DNA from: Nitrospira sp.
GTDB taxonomy: Bacteria; Nitrospirota; Nitrospiria; Nitrospirales; Nitrospiraceae
Assembly (NCBI GenBank): GCA_005116945.1
Contig: SWDH01000028.1
Coordinates: 83,158 to 137,880, forward strand
Direction: 5' to 3'
Length of the DNA: 54,723 nucleotides
A program made the position numbers and the translations under genes. The notes under the pieces were generated by a model that was not told the origin of the DNA, searched no databases, and saw only the letters and a program-made list of their open reading frames with translations. Below are positions 44,448-53,168 of the stretch, piece after piece. Positions within the stretch are counted from its first letter, which is position 1. Each line of letters starts with the position of its first letter.

Positions 44448-44918
44448 CTAGGGAGTGGGTGCGCCGGATAGCTGGCCTTTTTCGAGAAGGATGCCGGAGT
44501 TGTCGAAGGACATGCGACCGTCTTTCAGGTGAAGCCGCCCCGTGATGTCGTACGAAAGGTCTTGCGCCTCGGAAAAGCTGAGAAGCTGACGTACCACGTC
44601 GAGCGTCGAGGTGCTGGTCTGAACTGAGACGACGGTGTCGCTGAGTCGGGGGACTGTGATGGCGGTGTTGCCCAATCCTCGGGCCAGCCGTTTCCCGTTG
44701 AGGTTGAGGGTAAAGTCGATGCCCGTCGCGAGCAAATCGAAATCGTTTGGATTGCGGATACGGAGGTCCACTTGCAATCGTTGTTCGAACGCGGTTCCTT
44801 CTAAGGGTGTGATATTCGTGACGAGCACCTCCGGCGGTTCGCCTTTCATCAGCCAAGACGCGCACCCGACCAGAGTGACGAGGAACAGGCACGCGAGGGA
44901 ATGGCCAATGGTCCGCAT
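44448..44918 (-). CDS. LEA14-like (type 2 LEA/WHy) lipoprotein
   Basis: The protein has 156 residues. A signal peptide ends FLVTLVGC (Cys19). Then comes a water-stress-hypersensitive (WHy) type fold: VLVTNITPLEGTAFEQRLQVDLRIRNPNDFDL (in two strands), FTLNLNGKRLARGLGNTAITVPRLSD, YDITGRLHLKDG. The phrase 'R.RNPND.DL' is a hallmark of LEA14 proteins. It is a membrane-anchored periplasmic protein of uncertain role, possibly protective under stress. It converges with the TPR gene, with 7 bases between the stop codons. Confidence 0.82.
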   Translation of the reverse strand: MRTIGHSLACLFLVTLVGCASWLMKGEPPEVLVTNITPLEGTAFEQRLQVDLRIRNPNDFDLLATGIDFTLNLNGKRLARGLGNTAITVPRLSDTVVSVQTSTSTLDVVRQLLSFSEAQDLSYDITGRLHLKDGRMSFDNSGILLEKGQLSGAPTP

Positions 44919-45018
44919 TGTGCCGGATCATACAGGAACGTCCAAAGCAGCGCCATGCCCGTAGAGCGTGTAAGAGTTCATCGCGCTATTCGACTGAATC
45001 AGTGAGGAGGGCCGTATC

Positions 45019-45648
45019 ATGAAAAGACAAGCTGCTCTATCCATTTTTGCCGTGACGGTGTTTCTCATCGGAGCCTGGAGTTTCGACAGTGTCCACACGA
45101 CCAGCCAGGCTGCGACAGATGCGGCTCCCGGCAAAGCCTATTTCGCGGGAGGATGTTTTTGGTGCATGGAAGAAGCCTTCGAGAAGGTTGACGGGGTGTC
45201 GTCTGTAATCTCGGGATACATGGGGGGAACGGTCGCCAATCCGAGTTATGAGGCAGTATCCGCTGGACGAACGGGACATGCGGAAGCGGTCGAAGTGGTC
45301 TATGACCCGGCCAAAGTGAGCTACCAGAAGCTGTTGGATGCCTTTTGGCTGAACATTGATCCGGTCACGCCGAACGCACAGTTCTGCGACCACGGCAACC
45401 AATATCGCTCCGCCATTTTCTTTCAGACCGATGGAGAAAAACGTGCGTCGGAGACCTCCAAACAGTCGATCGAGCAATTGAAGCGATTTCAAGAACCGAT
45501 CGTCACGCAGATTGTGATGGCCTCGCAGTTTTACCCAGCCGAGGAATACCATCAAGATTTCTACAAAAAGAACCCCATCCGCTACAAATACTACAAATAT
45601 AATTGCGGCCGCGCCCAGCGATTGGACGCGTTGTGGGGAAAACCATAG
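45019..45648 (+). CDS. msrA: peptide methionine sulfoxide reductase MsrA, exported
   Basis: The protein has 209 residues. An N-terminal hydrophobic segment (LSIFAVTVFLIGAWSF) is a signal peptide or anchor, so the enzyme works in the periplasm. YFAGGCFWCMEEAFEKVDGV holds catalytic Cys46. YMGGTVANPSYEAVSAGRTGHAEAV and FWLNIDPVTPNAQFCDHGNQYRSAIF (read as separate motifs) are family signatures. A C-terminal Cys196 (NCGRAQ) is a likely resolving residue. It reduces methionine-S-sulfoxide in proteins damaged by oxidants. A GAGGAGGG ribosome site precedes the ATG. Confidence 0.94.
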   Translation: MKRQAALSIFAVTVFLIGAWSFDSVHTTSQAATDAAPGKAYFAGGCFWCMEEAFEKVDGVSSVISGYMGGTVANPSYEAVSAGRTGHAEAVEVVYDPAKVSYQKLLDAFWLNIDPVTPNAQFCDHGNQYRSAIFFQTDGEKRASETSKQSIEQLKRFQEPIVTQIVMASQFYPAEEYHQDFYKKNPIRYKYYKYNCGRAQRLDALWGKP

Positions 45649-45742
45649 CGTAGAACCCGCAACCTTACGATCATCGGGCCGTTCGCAAGAATCCCGCGAC
45701 AAGCCTCACGCCCTCAGTGTATATTTCCATTCCAAGCAATCG

Positions 45743-46288
45743 GTGCCGATATCTTTCCCCAGTGAGGTCCGCTCTGTGAAAAATCCCCCTATCCGACAGT
45801 CGACCAGAAAACCAGTGATCGGTGTCATGGGTCCAGCCAAGGCTGGCGCCCAGGAATTGACTGATGCGAAAACGTTGGGAGAGCTCATCGCACGTCAGGG
45901 ATGGGTGGTGTTGACTGGAGGGCGTGCGAGCGGTGTGATGGACGCGGCCAGTGAAGGAGCGAAGTCGGTGCCAGGCAGCCTGACGATCGGAATTCTTCCG
46001 GATGGCAAAGCACGGGTGTCTCGATATGTGGACGTGGCGATCGTCACGGACCTGGGTCAGGCACGCAACAACGTGAACGTGATGTCCAGCGATATTATCG
46101 TGGCCTGTGGGCTCGGCGGTACCGGAACGGTCTCAGAAGTTGCGCTGGCGCTGAAGGCCAAGAAGATCGTGATTCTGTTGGGGGCCGACAAGGACGGGGT
46201 GGGTCTCTTCAAAAGTCTCGCACCGCATCTTGTGTATGCCGCAGCCTCGCCAGAAGAGGCAGTGAAGCTGATCGGTGACCTGCTCTAA
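45743..46288 (+). CDS. TIGR00725/LOG-like nucleotide-binding protein
   Basis: The protein has 181 residues. Near the N-terminus is VIGVMGPAKAGAQELTDA, then WVVLTGGRASGVMDAASEGAKSV and CGLGGTGTVSEVALALKAKK. This is the PGGxGTxxE-type motif of lysine-decarboxylase-like/LOG Rossmann proteins. LOG enzymes release the base from nucleoside monophosphates; TIGR00725 members are uncharacterised relatives. The start is uncertain; an internal GTG (45776) is possible. It lies alone downstream of msrA. Confidence 0.85.
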   Translation: MPISFPSEVRSVKNPPIRQSTRKPVIGVMGPAKAGAQELTDAKTLGELIARQGWVVLTGGRASGVMDAASEGAKSVPGSLTIGILPDGKARVSRYVDVAIVTDLGQARNNVNVMSSDIIVACGLGGTGTVSEVALALKAKKIVILLGADKDGVGLFKSLAPHLVYAAASPEEAVKLIGDLL

Positions 46289-46401
46289 CCCGATTCCGCC
46301 TTCTCCGGCACCGCAACCTGATTCCCGGATAGATCTGCAGCAAACACCCCTAGAAACGGATAGGTCGAACGGGTGAGAGAGTCACTCTCTACCGCGTCCT
46401 G

Positions 46402-46770
46402 CTAGAGATTGGCCTTCATAATGATAGCTCGAACTCGTTCACGCTGGGCCGGTCTAATCCCGGTAAACTCGAGACCGAACATTCCACCGTTGACCCACCG
46501 CACCAGGGCTTCATCGATGCGCAGAGGCCATTTCTGGTCGTGAAGAAACAGGGATAGGCGGAGCGTCATGCCGACGTGCAGCAGGATAAGAGACTTTGCC
46601 TGACAACCGTTCGTGGAAAGATCGATGACCGTCGCCTCGCCCTCAAAGTCATCCTCTCCAAAAAAGAATAGGCGGCAACCCAGACTGAGGCGGCGACCCC
46701 GACGTTCCGCCATCGCGGCCTCGTGGTCTGGGCTTGGAGCACTGGTGGACATGGAATCTTTCGCTGCCAC
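46402..46770 (-). CDS. PilZ-domain protein
   Basis: The protein has 122 residues and starts with GTG; an ATG 18 bases later is an alternative. ERRGRRLSLGCRLFFFG corresponds to the RxxxR part. VIDLSTNGCQAKS is the D-x-S-x-x-G part of the c-di-GMP site. RLSLFLHDQKWPLRIDEALVRWVNGGMFGLEF (in strands) completes the barrel, and a helix (RERVRAIIMKA) ends it. It is a single-domain c-di-GMP receptor. The 430 bases upstream to the zinc-ribbon gene show no gene that I can support. Confidence 0.8.
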   Translation of the reverse strand: MAAKDSMSTSAPSPDHEAAMAERRGRRLSLGCRLFFFGEDDFEGEATVIDLSTNGCQAKSLILLHVGMTLRLSLFLHDQKWPLRIDEALVRWVNGGMFGLEFTGIRPAQRERVRAIIMKANL

Positions 46771-47202
46771 GGACTACATCCTTTCCCTCGATCAGCTAGA
46801 AAAGAATTTCATCGACCGTGAAGGTTCGCACAGAGCGACTTGTCGACCCACGTTCCTCACGAGGAGCAATCCCAAAAAAAAGTCAAGAGGATCCTGCTCG
46901 CAGTATAACCAATTCAATCATGTATGGAACGAAAACCTCGTAATCTGCATCGAGTTCGAACCGACCGCTATCAGCGTCAGAGTAGAAAGAGGGTTTGAAC
47001 TATCTGGAATCCATCTGCGACGAGAGGGACTTGACGATTGAGACGTGATACGCCGAAGGAACAATGCGTTACTCAGCGAATGGCCGTATTGGCCCATTCG
47101 GAAATTCGAGCAATGATTCATGCTCGTCACAGGCGATGCGGCATGGAGGGACGTCTAGTCGCAATTCGATGGATCGGCCGGACGCCTATACCTACTCCCC
47201 GT
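46771..47202. other. intergenic region without recognisable gene
   Basis: About 430 bases between two minus-strand genes. Plus-strand frames at 46613-47041 and 47064-47255 have a composition unlike proteins, and no ribosome site was noticed. Presumably it includes the PilZ promoter. Confidence 0.35.
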
Positions 47203-47382
47203 TCAATGGCCCATCTTGGGGCCGGCAGCGTTGTCTCCCTGCGAGACAAGCGTGAAACGAACGGTTGATCCGCATTGAGGGCACTTTGCACGGATGGTTC
47301 CCTCATTCAGCTGTTCATACTGGTCTTCTTTCAACCACATCAGCTGTGCGCACTTAGGGCAGGTTCGTACTTGCGTTGCCAT
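47203..47382 (-). CDS. small zinc-ribbon protein
   Basis: The 59-residue frame is too short for a usual cut-off. Two CxxC knuckles (Cys8/Cys11 in RTCPKCAQ and Cys34/Cys37 in AKCPQCGS) are spaced for a zinc ribbon. Between them is MWLKEDQYEQLNEGTIR, a typical short loop. Similar tiny proteins are common; their role is unknown, perhaps RNA or DNA binding. It is divergent from the GNAT gene, and its stop codon lies well before the region without genes. Confidence 0.75.
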   Translation of the reverse strand: MATQVRTCPKCAQLMWLKEDQYEQLNEGTIRAKCPQCGSTVRFTLVSQGDNAAGPKMGH

Positions 47383-47443
47383 GATGTTCCTCGTACACTT
47401 CGTATCACGTAGTTGCTGTCGCTGGGAGATAATCTAGTACAAG

Positions 47444-47875
47444 ATGCCCCCTACCCTCAAGCCCGTCATCATCTTTGCTGAAAAGAAGGACCTTGACCCA
47501 GCCAAACTCGTTCGCCTCTACCAGCAAGCACCATGGGCCAAAGGGCGGACACTTCACGATGCACGCGAGATGCTGCGCCACACCGATATCGCTGTGACCG
47601 CATGGGATAGTGACCTGCTGATCGGATTTGGCCGGGTATTAACGGACTATGTCTACAGGGCAACCATCTGGGACGTGATCGTCGATAAGGCCTACCAGGG
47701 TCAGGGCATCGGATCGAATATCGTCCAGCGAATCTTGAACCACCCACGCCTCAAAAAAATTGAACTATTTTGGCTTTGCACAAGCCGTCCAGGTTTTTAC
47801 GAAAAACTGGGGTTCAGCTCCAAAGAACAGACCGGCATGGTCTGGTCGCGCACCAACCACTCTCGCCTCGAATAA
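47444..47875 (+). CDS. GNAT-family N-acetyltransferase
   Basis: The protein has 143 residues. The acetyl-CoA motif A is seen as VIVDKAYQGQGIGSNIVQRIL (Q-x-x-G-x-G/A), preceded by WDSDLLIGFGRVLTD and followed by LFWLCTSRPGFYEKLGFSSKE, in which the tyrosine after the last strand is the usual general acid. It transfers an acetyl group to an amine in a small molecule or protein. The substrate is unknown. It is a single gene. Confidence 0.88.
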   Translation: MPPTLKPVIIFAEKKDLDPAKLVRLYQQAPWAKGRTLHDAREMLRHTDIAVTAWDSDLLIGFGRVLTDYVYRATIWDVIVDKAYQGQGIGSNIVQRILNHPRLKKIELFWLCTSRPGFYEKLGFSSKEQTGMVWSRTNHSRLE

Positions 47876-48130
47876 TCCGATCGTTTCTTATTCTCTCCGT
47901 ACAAGAATGCATGGAACATCTGGCGACTTGCCCAAGGCCTGACAGTGAAGCCCGCTGAGCGCGAGATGTACATTGCAGTCCTGCCAGGAGAAGGGTGTCA
48001 ACGCTCTGCCATTGATGAGACCCACGACATTCCGTCGCTGCGATGGTCTTGGCGAGGGTGTGGGGAGACCAAAGCAATTTGTCACCGCATCGAGCAGACG
48101 CTAGATGCGGTGACAGACAGAATCCTGAAG

Positions 48131-48763
48131 TTAGAAGGTGTAGCGAACACCGACTAAGAGACTGATTGAGGACGCGTCGACCGAGCCGGCATCTTGATTA
48201 TTGATTTCGAGCCCACCCCGGTTCCGTTTCCACGCTGCTTCCGTATTCAGCATGAGATTCTGTGTCAGCGGGAAATCCAACCCGCCCGCTAGTCGATAGG
48301 CAAAGGTGTTGGACGGGCTGATATTCACCGCATTATTGTCCTCACTGAATGAATTCACATTCACACCGATACTCGTCGAGAGATAGGGTGTGACCCCTGA
48401 GAAATGTCCTGGGCGAAACTCCATCGTCGGTAATAGTGAGATGGTGTTCAACGTACCGAGGTCGACATTTGGATTGCGATTGTTAATCGATCGACGCTCC
48501 CACTCCATCATGAAGCCGACGCGAATCCACTTACTAATTCCGTACATGGCCTGAAGATTGAATGGTGTTGGACCAACGCTGGTCTTCGTATCTGCGGCCC
48601 AACTTTGCGTCGGGATATTGAAGCCGGTCCGAGCCCCGAGGGTCCATTTGCCTTCATTGGCTTGCCCCTCATGCACCCATTCGGCCTGGGCAGAACCAAC
48701 CGAGCACCACCCCAGAACCGCGAGCAATGCACCAACACCAACTACGAGATGTCTTGTACGCAT
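48131..48763 (-). CDS. outer-membrane beta-barrel protein
   Basis: The protein has 210 residues. A signal peptide (VVGVGALLAVLGWCSVGSAQA) is followed by alternating amphipathic strands (GKWTLGARTGFNIP; YGISKWIRVGFMMEWE; YLSTSIGVNVNSF). It ends in SLLVGVRYTF, with the terminal Phe that the BAM complex recognises. The size suggests an 8-10 stranded barrel of the OmpW/Opa-like kind. A role in transport or adhesion cannot be told. It follows the LpxC-ZnuB gene on the same strand after 292 bases, which show no gene. Confidence 0.8.
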   Translation of the reverse strand: MRTRHLVVGVGALLAVLGWCSVGSAQAEWVHEGQANEGKWTLGARTGFNIPTQSWAADTKTSVGPTPFNLQAMYGISKWIRVGFMMEWERRSINNRNPNVDLGTLNTISLLPTMEFRPGHFSGVTPYLSTSIGVNVNSFSEDNNAVNISPSNTFAYRLAGGLDFPLTQNLMLNTEAAWKRNRGGLEINNQDAGSVDASSISLLVGVRYTF

Positions 48764-49055
48764 CGATACACTCCTCCTTGATACAGTGAATGGCTGCGTT
48801 AATAAAAAATCTTTCGAAAAACTTTCCGCCGCTGGAAACTACCGCCGATGATAGGCCTCACATTGAGCAAGTCCTATGCCTTGCGACATCATGTTCTGAG
48901 GTAATCCTCCTTCCATAACAATCAGCCGATTCTGAGATTTCTGCATCAACCCAGAACATGGCCAGTACCATATTGTGCCTTAGGAGGCTACGACTGACTC
49001 GTGAATGACACAGTTGTTGCACGCAAAACCCTATAGTCAAGTTGAAATGAGGAAT

Positions 49056-50504
49056 CTAGTGCACGTGAGCACGAGTAGGAGATTTCATTCTTTTAGGGGA
49101 GAGCAACACCGAAACAAAGAACACGGTCGTAGCGAGAAGGACGATCGCCGGCCCCGAAGGCACATCCCAGGCGGCAGAAATCAACACTCCTGCGACAGAC
49201 GTCGTGATGCCGATGATGACCGAATAGAGGGTAAGTGTCATGAGGCTGGACGTGAGTTGGTACGCGGTGGAGGCAGGAATCAATATCATGGCAAACACGA
49301 GAATGGCGCCGACAGTTTTCAACGAAACGACGACCGTGAGCGCGACCAGCGTGAGCAGAAGAAAAAACATGCGTCGCGCTGGAACGCCGGAGGCCTCGGC
49401 CATCTCTTGATCGAACGCGATAAAGTAGAGTTCCTTCGAAAACAAGAGAATGAGACCGAGCACCAGGATGCTCAACCCGCCGATGATTTGCAGCTCTTCA
49501 CTCGTGACCGACAGTACGCTGCCGAATAAATAGCCGTACACTTCCGCGTTATACCCTTTCATGAGACCGATGAAGAGAATGGCCAGCGCCATCGTGGTGG
49601 TGTAGAGAATGCCGATCGAGACGTCCAGCTTCATCCGGCCTTTTTCTTCGACCCAGCCTGTGATCCACACGGTGGCAAGACCGAAGATGATCGCCAGCCC
49701 CAACGGCGGCCAGCCCATGAGGTAGCCCAGCGCCACGCCGGCAAAAGCCGCATGCGACGTCCCCGCCCCGACAAATGCTCCGATCAAGTCCAGGATCTTG
49801 TGTCGCACAAATTCATTCGCAAAGCGAAGACCTGATTCATTGAGAATGCCATCTTGAGAAAGAACGATCGTATTCTCTAAGTTGCCGCCTTGGCCAAGCC
49901 CGCGAGCCCATAGGGCTTCCACTTCTTGCAAAAACCCGAATGTCCTGGCATTCGCGATCTCGTGCTCAAACGCATGGGCAGAGTGCTCATAGACGTAGGT
50001 CTGAGTCTGGATCAACGGGTGATTGTAATGAATGGAGTAGGTGATCTTGGCAGTCGAAGAGGGCTCGATGCGAACTCGACGAGCTCCATCCACAACTTCG
50101 AGAGGCCTTGTGATCTTCAGATAGGGTTGCCGCCTGCCCTGGGACGCAATTCCAGCTGACCGAATCAAGCGAACAAAGTGTGCGGCACTGCCGTCCATGG
50201 CAGGCGCCTCACCTGCATTCAGCTCCACATAAGCGTTATCGACATTGAGCCCGGCTAAGGCTGCCAAGACGTGCTCAATCGTCTTGACCTGGAAACCATT
50301 ACCACTAATAGCGGTGCAGAGCTCAGTAGGTACCACATGCTTGATAGAAGCCGCGAGGGAGGCTCCGTTGTGGCCATTTCGGTTGATGAAAACGACGCCT
50401 GTACTGATAGGCGCAGGCTTCAGCGTGAGGGTGACCGGCTGTCCAGAGTGGAGCCCAACTCCTGTACAACTCACTGCATTCGCTAATGTTTGCTGAGTTC
50501 TCAC
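49056..50504 (-). CDS. in-frame chimera: LpxC N-terminal two-thirds fused to ZnuB-type ABC permease
   Basis: The protein has 482 residues, with GTG start and a GGAG site 7 bases before. Residues 1-242 are LpxC, the zinc UDP-3-O-acyl-GlcNAc deacetylase of lipid A synthesis: QQTLANAVSCTGVGLHSG, Glu77-His78 in TIEHVLAALAGL, and His235/Asp239 in VRHKILDLIG. The chain switches at residue 243 to FVGAGTSHAAFAGVALGYLMG and continues as a ZnuB/MntB-like permease with about six helices. LpxC thus loses its last part, including the catalytic Asp and His after HKILD. The permease loses its first helices. Neither half is complete, so normal activity is unlikely. No znuA or znuC is adjacent. It could be a real deletion fusion, a new protein or an assembly join. 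Confidence 0.9.
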   Translation of the reverse strand: MRTQQTLANAVSCTGVGLHSGQPVTLTLKPAPISTGVVFINRNGHNGASLAASIKHVVPTELCTAISGNGFQVKTIEHVLAALAGLNVDNAYVELNAGEAPAMDGSAAHFVRLIRSAGIASQGRRQPYLKITRPLEVVDGARRVRIEPSSTAKITYSIHYNHPLIQTQTYVYEHSAHAFEHEIANARTFGFLQEVEALWARGLGQGGNLENTIVLSQDGILNESGLRFANEFVRHKILDLIGAFVGAGTSHAAFAGVALGYLMGWPPLGLAIIFGLATVWITGWVEEKGRMKLDVSIGILYTTTMALAILFIGLMKGYNAEVYGYLFGSVLSVTSEELQIIGGLSILVLGLILLFSKELYFIAFDQEMAEASGVPARRMFFLLLTLVALTVVVSLKTVGAILVFAMILIPASTAYQLTSSLMTLTLYSVIIGITTSVAGVLISAAWDVPSGPAIVLLATTVFFVSVLLSPKRMKSPTRAHVH

Positions 50505-50830
50505 ACCATTACTCCAATTAACACATGGTCGTTATAAGCAACAGGCATGCCAGTTTGCAGTATCGGGATAAACGAACGTATGTATTTGAAAATACAATAT
50601 AAGTTACCTTGCATGTCGATATGCTCTCATGTTGTAAAAACACGACACCTGTGACTTTTCAAGGATTATTGAATCGAATTGACCATCTTTACCCATGATA
50701 AGTCAGGACGAGCCAACAATCGCTCACGGGCTCTGTGTGGTCAGCAAGATCACGAGGCAATCCATCGGTTCAGGCGGAACGGGCAAGTCAGTTGCGGGAC
50801 AAACTCGTGTCCACTCAGCAGCTTAAACAA
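50505..50830. other. intergenic region upstream of the lpxC-znuB chimera
   Basis: The 326 bases are AT-richer than their surroundings. A small palindrome GTATT-TGAA-AATAC lies near 50583. No Zur-type operator or clear promoter was recognised, and there is no gene. Confidence 0.4.
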
Positions 50831-51502
50831 CTATGGCCGTGGATCTAACTCAATAAGTCCTTTCCGTATGGCCAGGATCGCCGCTTGCGTGCGGTCGTAT
50901 ACTTGTAACTTATGAAAAATGTTGCGCACATGATTCTTGACGGTCTTTTCGCTCAGGTCCAAGTTATTGGCGATTTCCTTGTTCGTCTTGCCATCTGCGA
51001 CCAAGCGTAAGACGGTAATCTCTCGTTCCGTCAGGTCGTGCTCGACCCATCCAGGCTTTTTCCCCTTCTTCTGGGACATCAAGGAAAACTCCGCCAAGAT
51101 CTTACTCGCGACGGATGGATGGATCAGTGACTCGCCTTTATAGATCGCACGAATCGCGGCGACGATCTGGGAGGACTCGGAATCTTTCAAGAGATATCCC
51201 GTGGCGCCGGCACGCACCAAATCAAAGATATATTGTTGCTCGTCATACATAGTCAGCGCCACGATTCCGATGTGAGGAAACTCACGCTTGATTTGCCTGC
51301 TCGCTTCGACTCCGCCCATCCGTGGCATGCTCACATCCATTAGCACAACGTCGGGGAGCAACGTCCTCACCTTCTCGACTGCTTCCATACCATCCTGAGC
51401 CTCACCGACAATATGAATGTCGTCTTTCGTCTTGAGAATTGCGGCCAATCCTTCGCGCACAACGCGATGATCGTCCGCGATGAGCACCTTAATTTTCTCC
51501 AT
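50831..51502 (-). CDS. NarL/LuxR-family response regulator
   Basis: The protein has 223 residues. The receiver domain has KIKVLIADDHRVVREGL and phospho-acceptor Asp56 in VVLMDVSMPRMGG, and ends with GYLLKDSES. The C-terminal LuxR-type helix-turn-helix is LTEREITVLRLVADGKTNKE, then IANNLDLSEKTVKNHVRNIF. It is the partner of the kinase whose gene overlaps its start by 14 bases. Phosphorylation should dimerise it and change transcription of unknown targets. The gene after it on this strand is the lpxC-znuB chimera, 326 bases away. Confidence 0.94.
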   Translation of the reverse strand: MEKIKVLIADDHRVVREGLAAILKTKDDIHIVGEAQDGMEAVEKVRTLLPDVVLMDVSMPRMGGVEASRQIKREFPHIGIVALTMYDEQQYIFDLVRAGATGYLLKDSESSQIVAAIRAIYKGESLIHPSVASKILAEFSLMSQKKGKKPGWVEHDLTEREITVLRLVADGKTNKEIANNLDLSEKTVKNHVRNIFHKLQVYDRTQAAILAIRKGLIELDPRP

Positions 51503-52601
51503 GGGATATCATCTCCTTTTTCGCCAGGGGAATGTCGACGACGATGGTCGTGCCACGCCCTTTCTTAGACTCGATCTTGGCTTCACCACCCACGAGTCGA
51601 GCCCGCTCCATGATTCCGCGAATCCCAAAATGGTCCCATTTATTGGGATCGCGCAGCACGGTATCCATATCGAATCCCACGCCGTTGTCCTTGATGGTGA
51701 CCTTGAGACGTTCAGGGTCGATATCCAGACCCACAGTGACTCGAGTCGCTTTCGCGTGCCGCTCCACGTTGCTCAGCGCCTCTTGCACAATGCGAAAGAG
51801 AAAGATCTTGGTACGCGGGAACAAAATCTGTTCATCGCCGGAAACGCGGAACTGCGTCTTGATATGGTACTGGGTCTCATACGAGGTGAGATAGTTGGTC
51901 AGGGCCGGAAACAGCTCCATCTTGTCGTAGTGGAGAGGACGAAGATTGAAGATGACCTGCCTCGCTTCCTGGATGGCCAGCTTCAGCTGGGCTTTACTCT
52001 CCCGCACGGTGGCCAGGCCGACTTTCGGGCTTTTTCGAATCTGTTGCAGACTCAAATCCAGCTTGAAATTCACCCCAGCTAAGTTCTGCACAAGGCCGTC
52101 GTGCATCTCACAGGCAATGCGTGTCCGTTCCTCTGTGACTGCCACACCTGTCTCCTTGACATACAATCGATAGAGCGATTGGTATTTGTTCAAGGTTTTT
52201 TCGATCTCTGCCGTGGCGCGGATGCGGGCTTCGATGAGTTCCCACATAAATTTTGCGCTGGCTCCGCCGATAATCGTGACACCCATCCGATGGAAATCCT
52301 GGAGCAACTCCCAGACCTTTGCGTTACCAGACACGTCGATAATGAGATCGACGCGCTCAAGGTCCAACAGTCGCCGGTAATCACGAGTCACAGGGATCCC
52401 AAGCCGTTTCGCTAGTGCGACGCCCGGAGCATTGACTTGGATCTCGGCTACACACACGATTTTGACCAGTGGGTCTGTCGCAAAGATCTCGATCAGCGCC
52501 TTGCCGCCGCGGCCTGCGCCGATGATCGCCACATGCGTACCGCTTGGCGCTCCGGTCTTGCGTAGTTGCTTAGGAGACTTGGGTTCGATTGTCGGAATCA
52601 T
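51489..52601 (-). CDS. NarX-type histidine kinase with N-terminal Rossmann domain
   Basis: The protein has 370 residues. Residues 20-125 form a nucleotide-binding Rossmann fold: HVAIIGAGRGGKALIEIFAT (GxGxxG at 28-33), VCVAEIQVNAPGVALAKRLG, VDLIIDVSGNAKVWELL. Residues 158-235 are HisKA_3, with His167 in RIACEMHDGLVQNLAG. The ATPase domain follows (LFRIVQEALSNVERHAKAT; DNGVGFD; FGIRGIMERARLVGG). There is no membrane helix, so the sensor domain is cytoplasmic and may read NAD(P)H or a related metabolite. It forms an operon with the NarL-like regulator. Confidence 0.92.
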   Translation of the reverse strand: MIPTIEPKSPKQLRKTGAPSGTHVAIIGAGRGGKALIEIFATDPLVKIVCVAEIQVNAPGVALAKRLGIPVTRDYRRLLDLERVDLIIDVSGNAKVWELLQDFHRMGVTIIGGASAKFMWELIEARIRATAEIEKTLNKYQSLYRLYVKETGVAVTEERTRIACEMHDGLVQNLAGVNFKLDLSLQQIRKSPKVGLATVRESKAQLKLAIQEARQVIFNLRPLHYDKMELFPALTNYLTSYETQYHIKTQFRVSGDEQILFPRTKIFLFRIVQEALSNVERHAKATRVTVGLDIDPERLKVTIKDNGVGFDMDTVLRDPNKWDHFGIRGIMERARLVGGEAKIESKKGRGTTIVVDIPLAKKEMISHGEN

Positions 52602-53168
52602 GACGCGTACTCTCAGAGTCAGTCAGCCGAAGTCTTCGCTCGGGCTCCAGGTGTTGCACTTCAACCTTGAATTCAAGAGCGTCTGCATTCAAGATCCTCG
52701 CGCAACAGGTGGTGAAAGGCATGAGCCGGACCGTGACAGCTCGGAGCCTTTCGCGACCGATCGTTGAGCGTCGCTGCAACCGCTTGATCTCGCGCCGAGC
52801 GAGTCGATTGAACTGGGTGCCTGAGGGAAAGAATTGGCGCGGCGGTCTGTCGTTGATAGGTAGAGGACTGTTCGAGCCGAGAACGGAGTTGGGAGTCTTT
52901 TTCAGAGGCTCCAGAGGTTGCCAAAAATTTCCGGCAGCAAGCCTGCAGGGAGTGGGACGACTGAGGCGTAACTTTCTCATCCGCCCAACCTTGAGCTGTC
53001 GCAACAGCTCTATTCCCCTATGGACCCTGCCAGGTGGAGTTAGTCGCACGAGAGGCACATGGGGTCCTAGAGGGCGTTGTGTGCCCGTGCTTCGCCCATC
53101 CCTCGAGGAGTTCAGCCTCCTTGGGTCAGTTGACAGGATCAGCGAGTCACGCACACATCTCGAAAAGC
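52602..53168. repeat. gene-free region with degenerate type B repeat
   Basis: Between the kinase and the NAGPA-type gene no real gene is seen. At 52871-53015 there are type B words (GAGCCGAGAACGGAGTTGGGAG, read in parts; GGACGACTGAGGCGTAAC) and the inserted CTCATCCGCCCAACC...GAGCTG...CAGCTC hairpin also present near 13260. The open frames here on both strands are products of this sequence. Confidence 0.5.

Noticed and set aside
50505-50640. Zur-type operator before the lpxC-znuB chimera
   Set aside because: The palindrome GTATTTGAAAATAC does not match the known zinc-repressor sites, so zinc control is not claimed.
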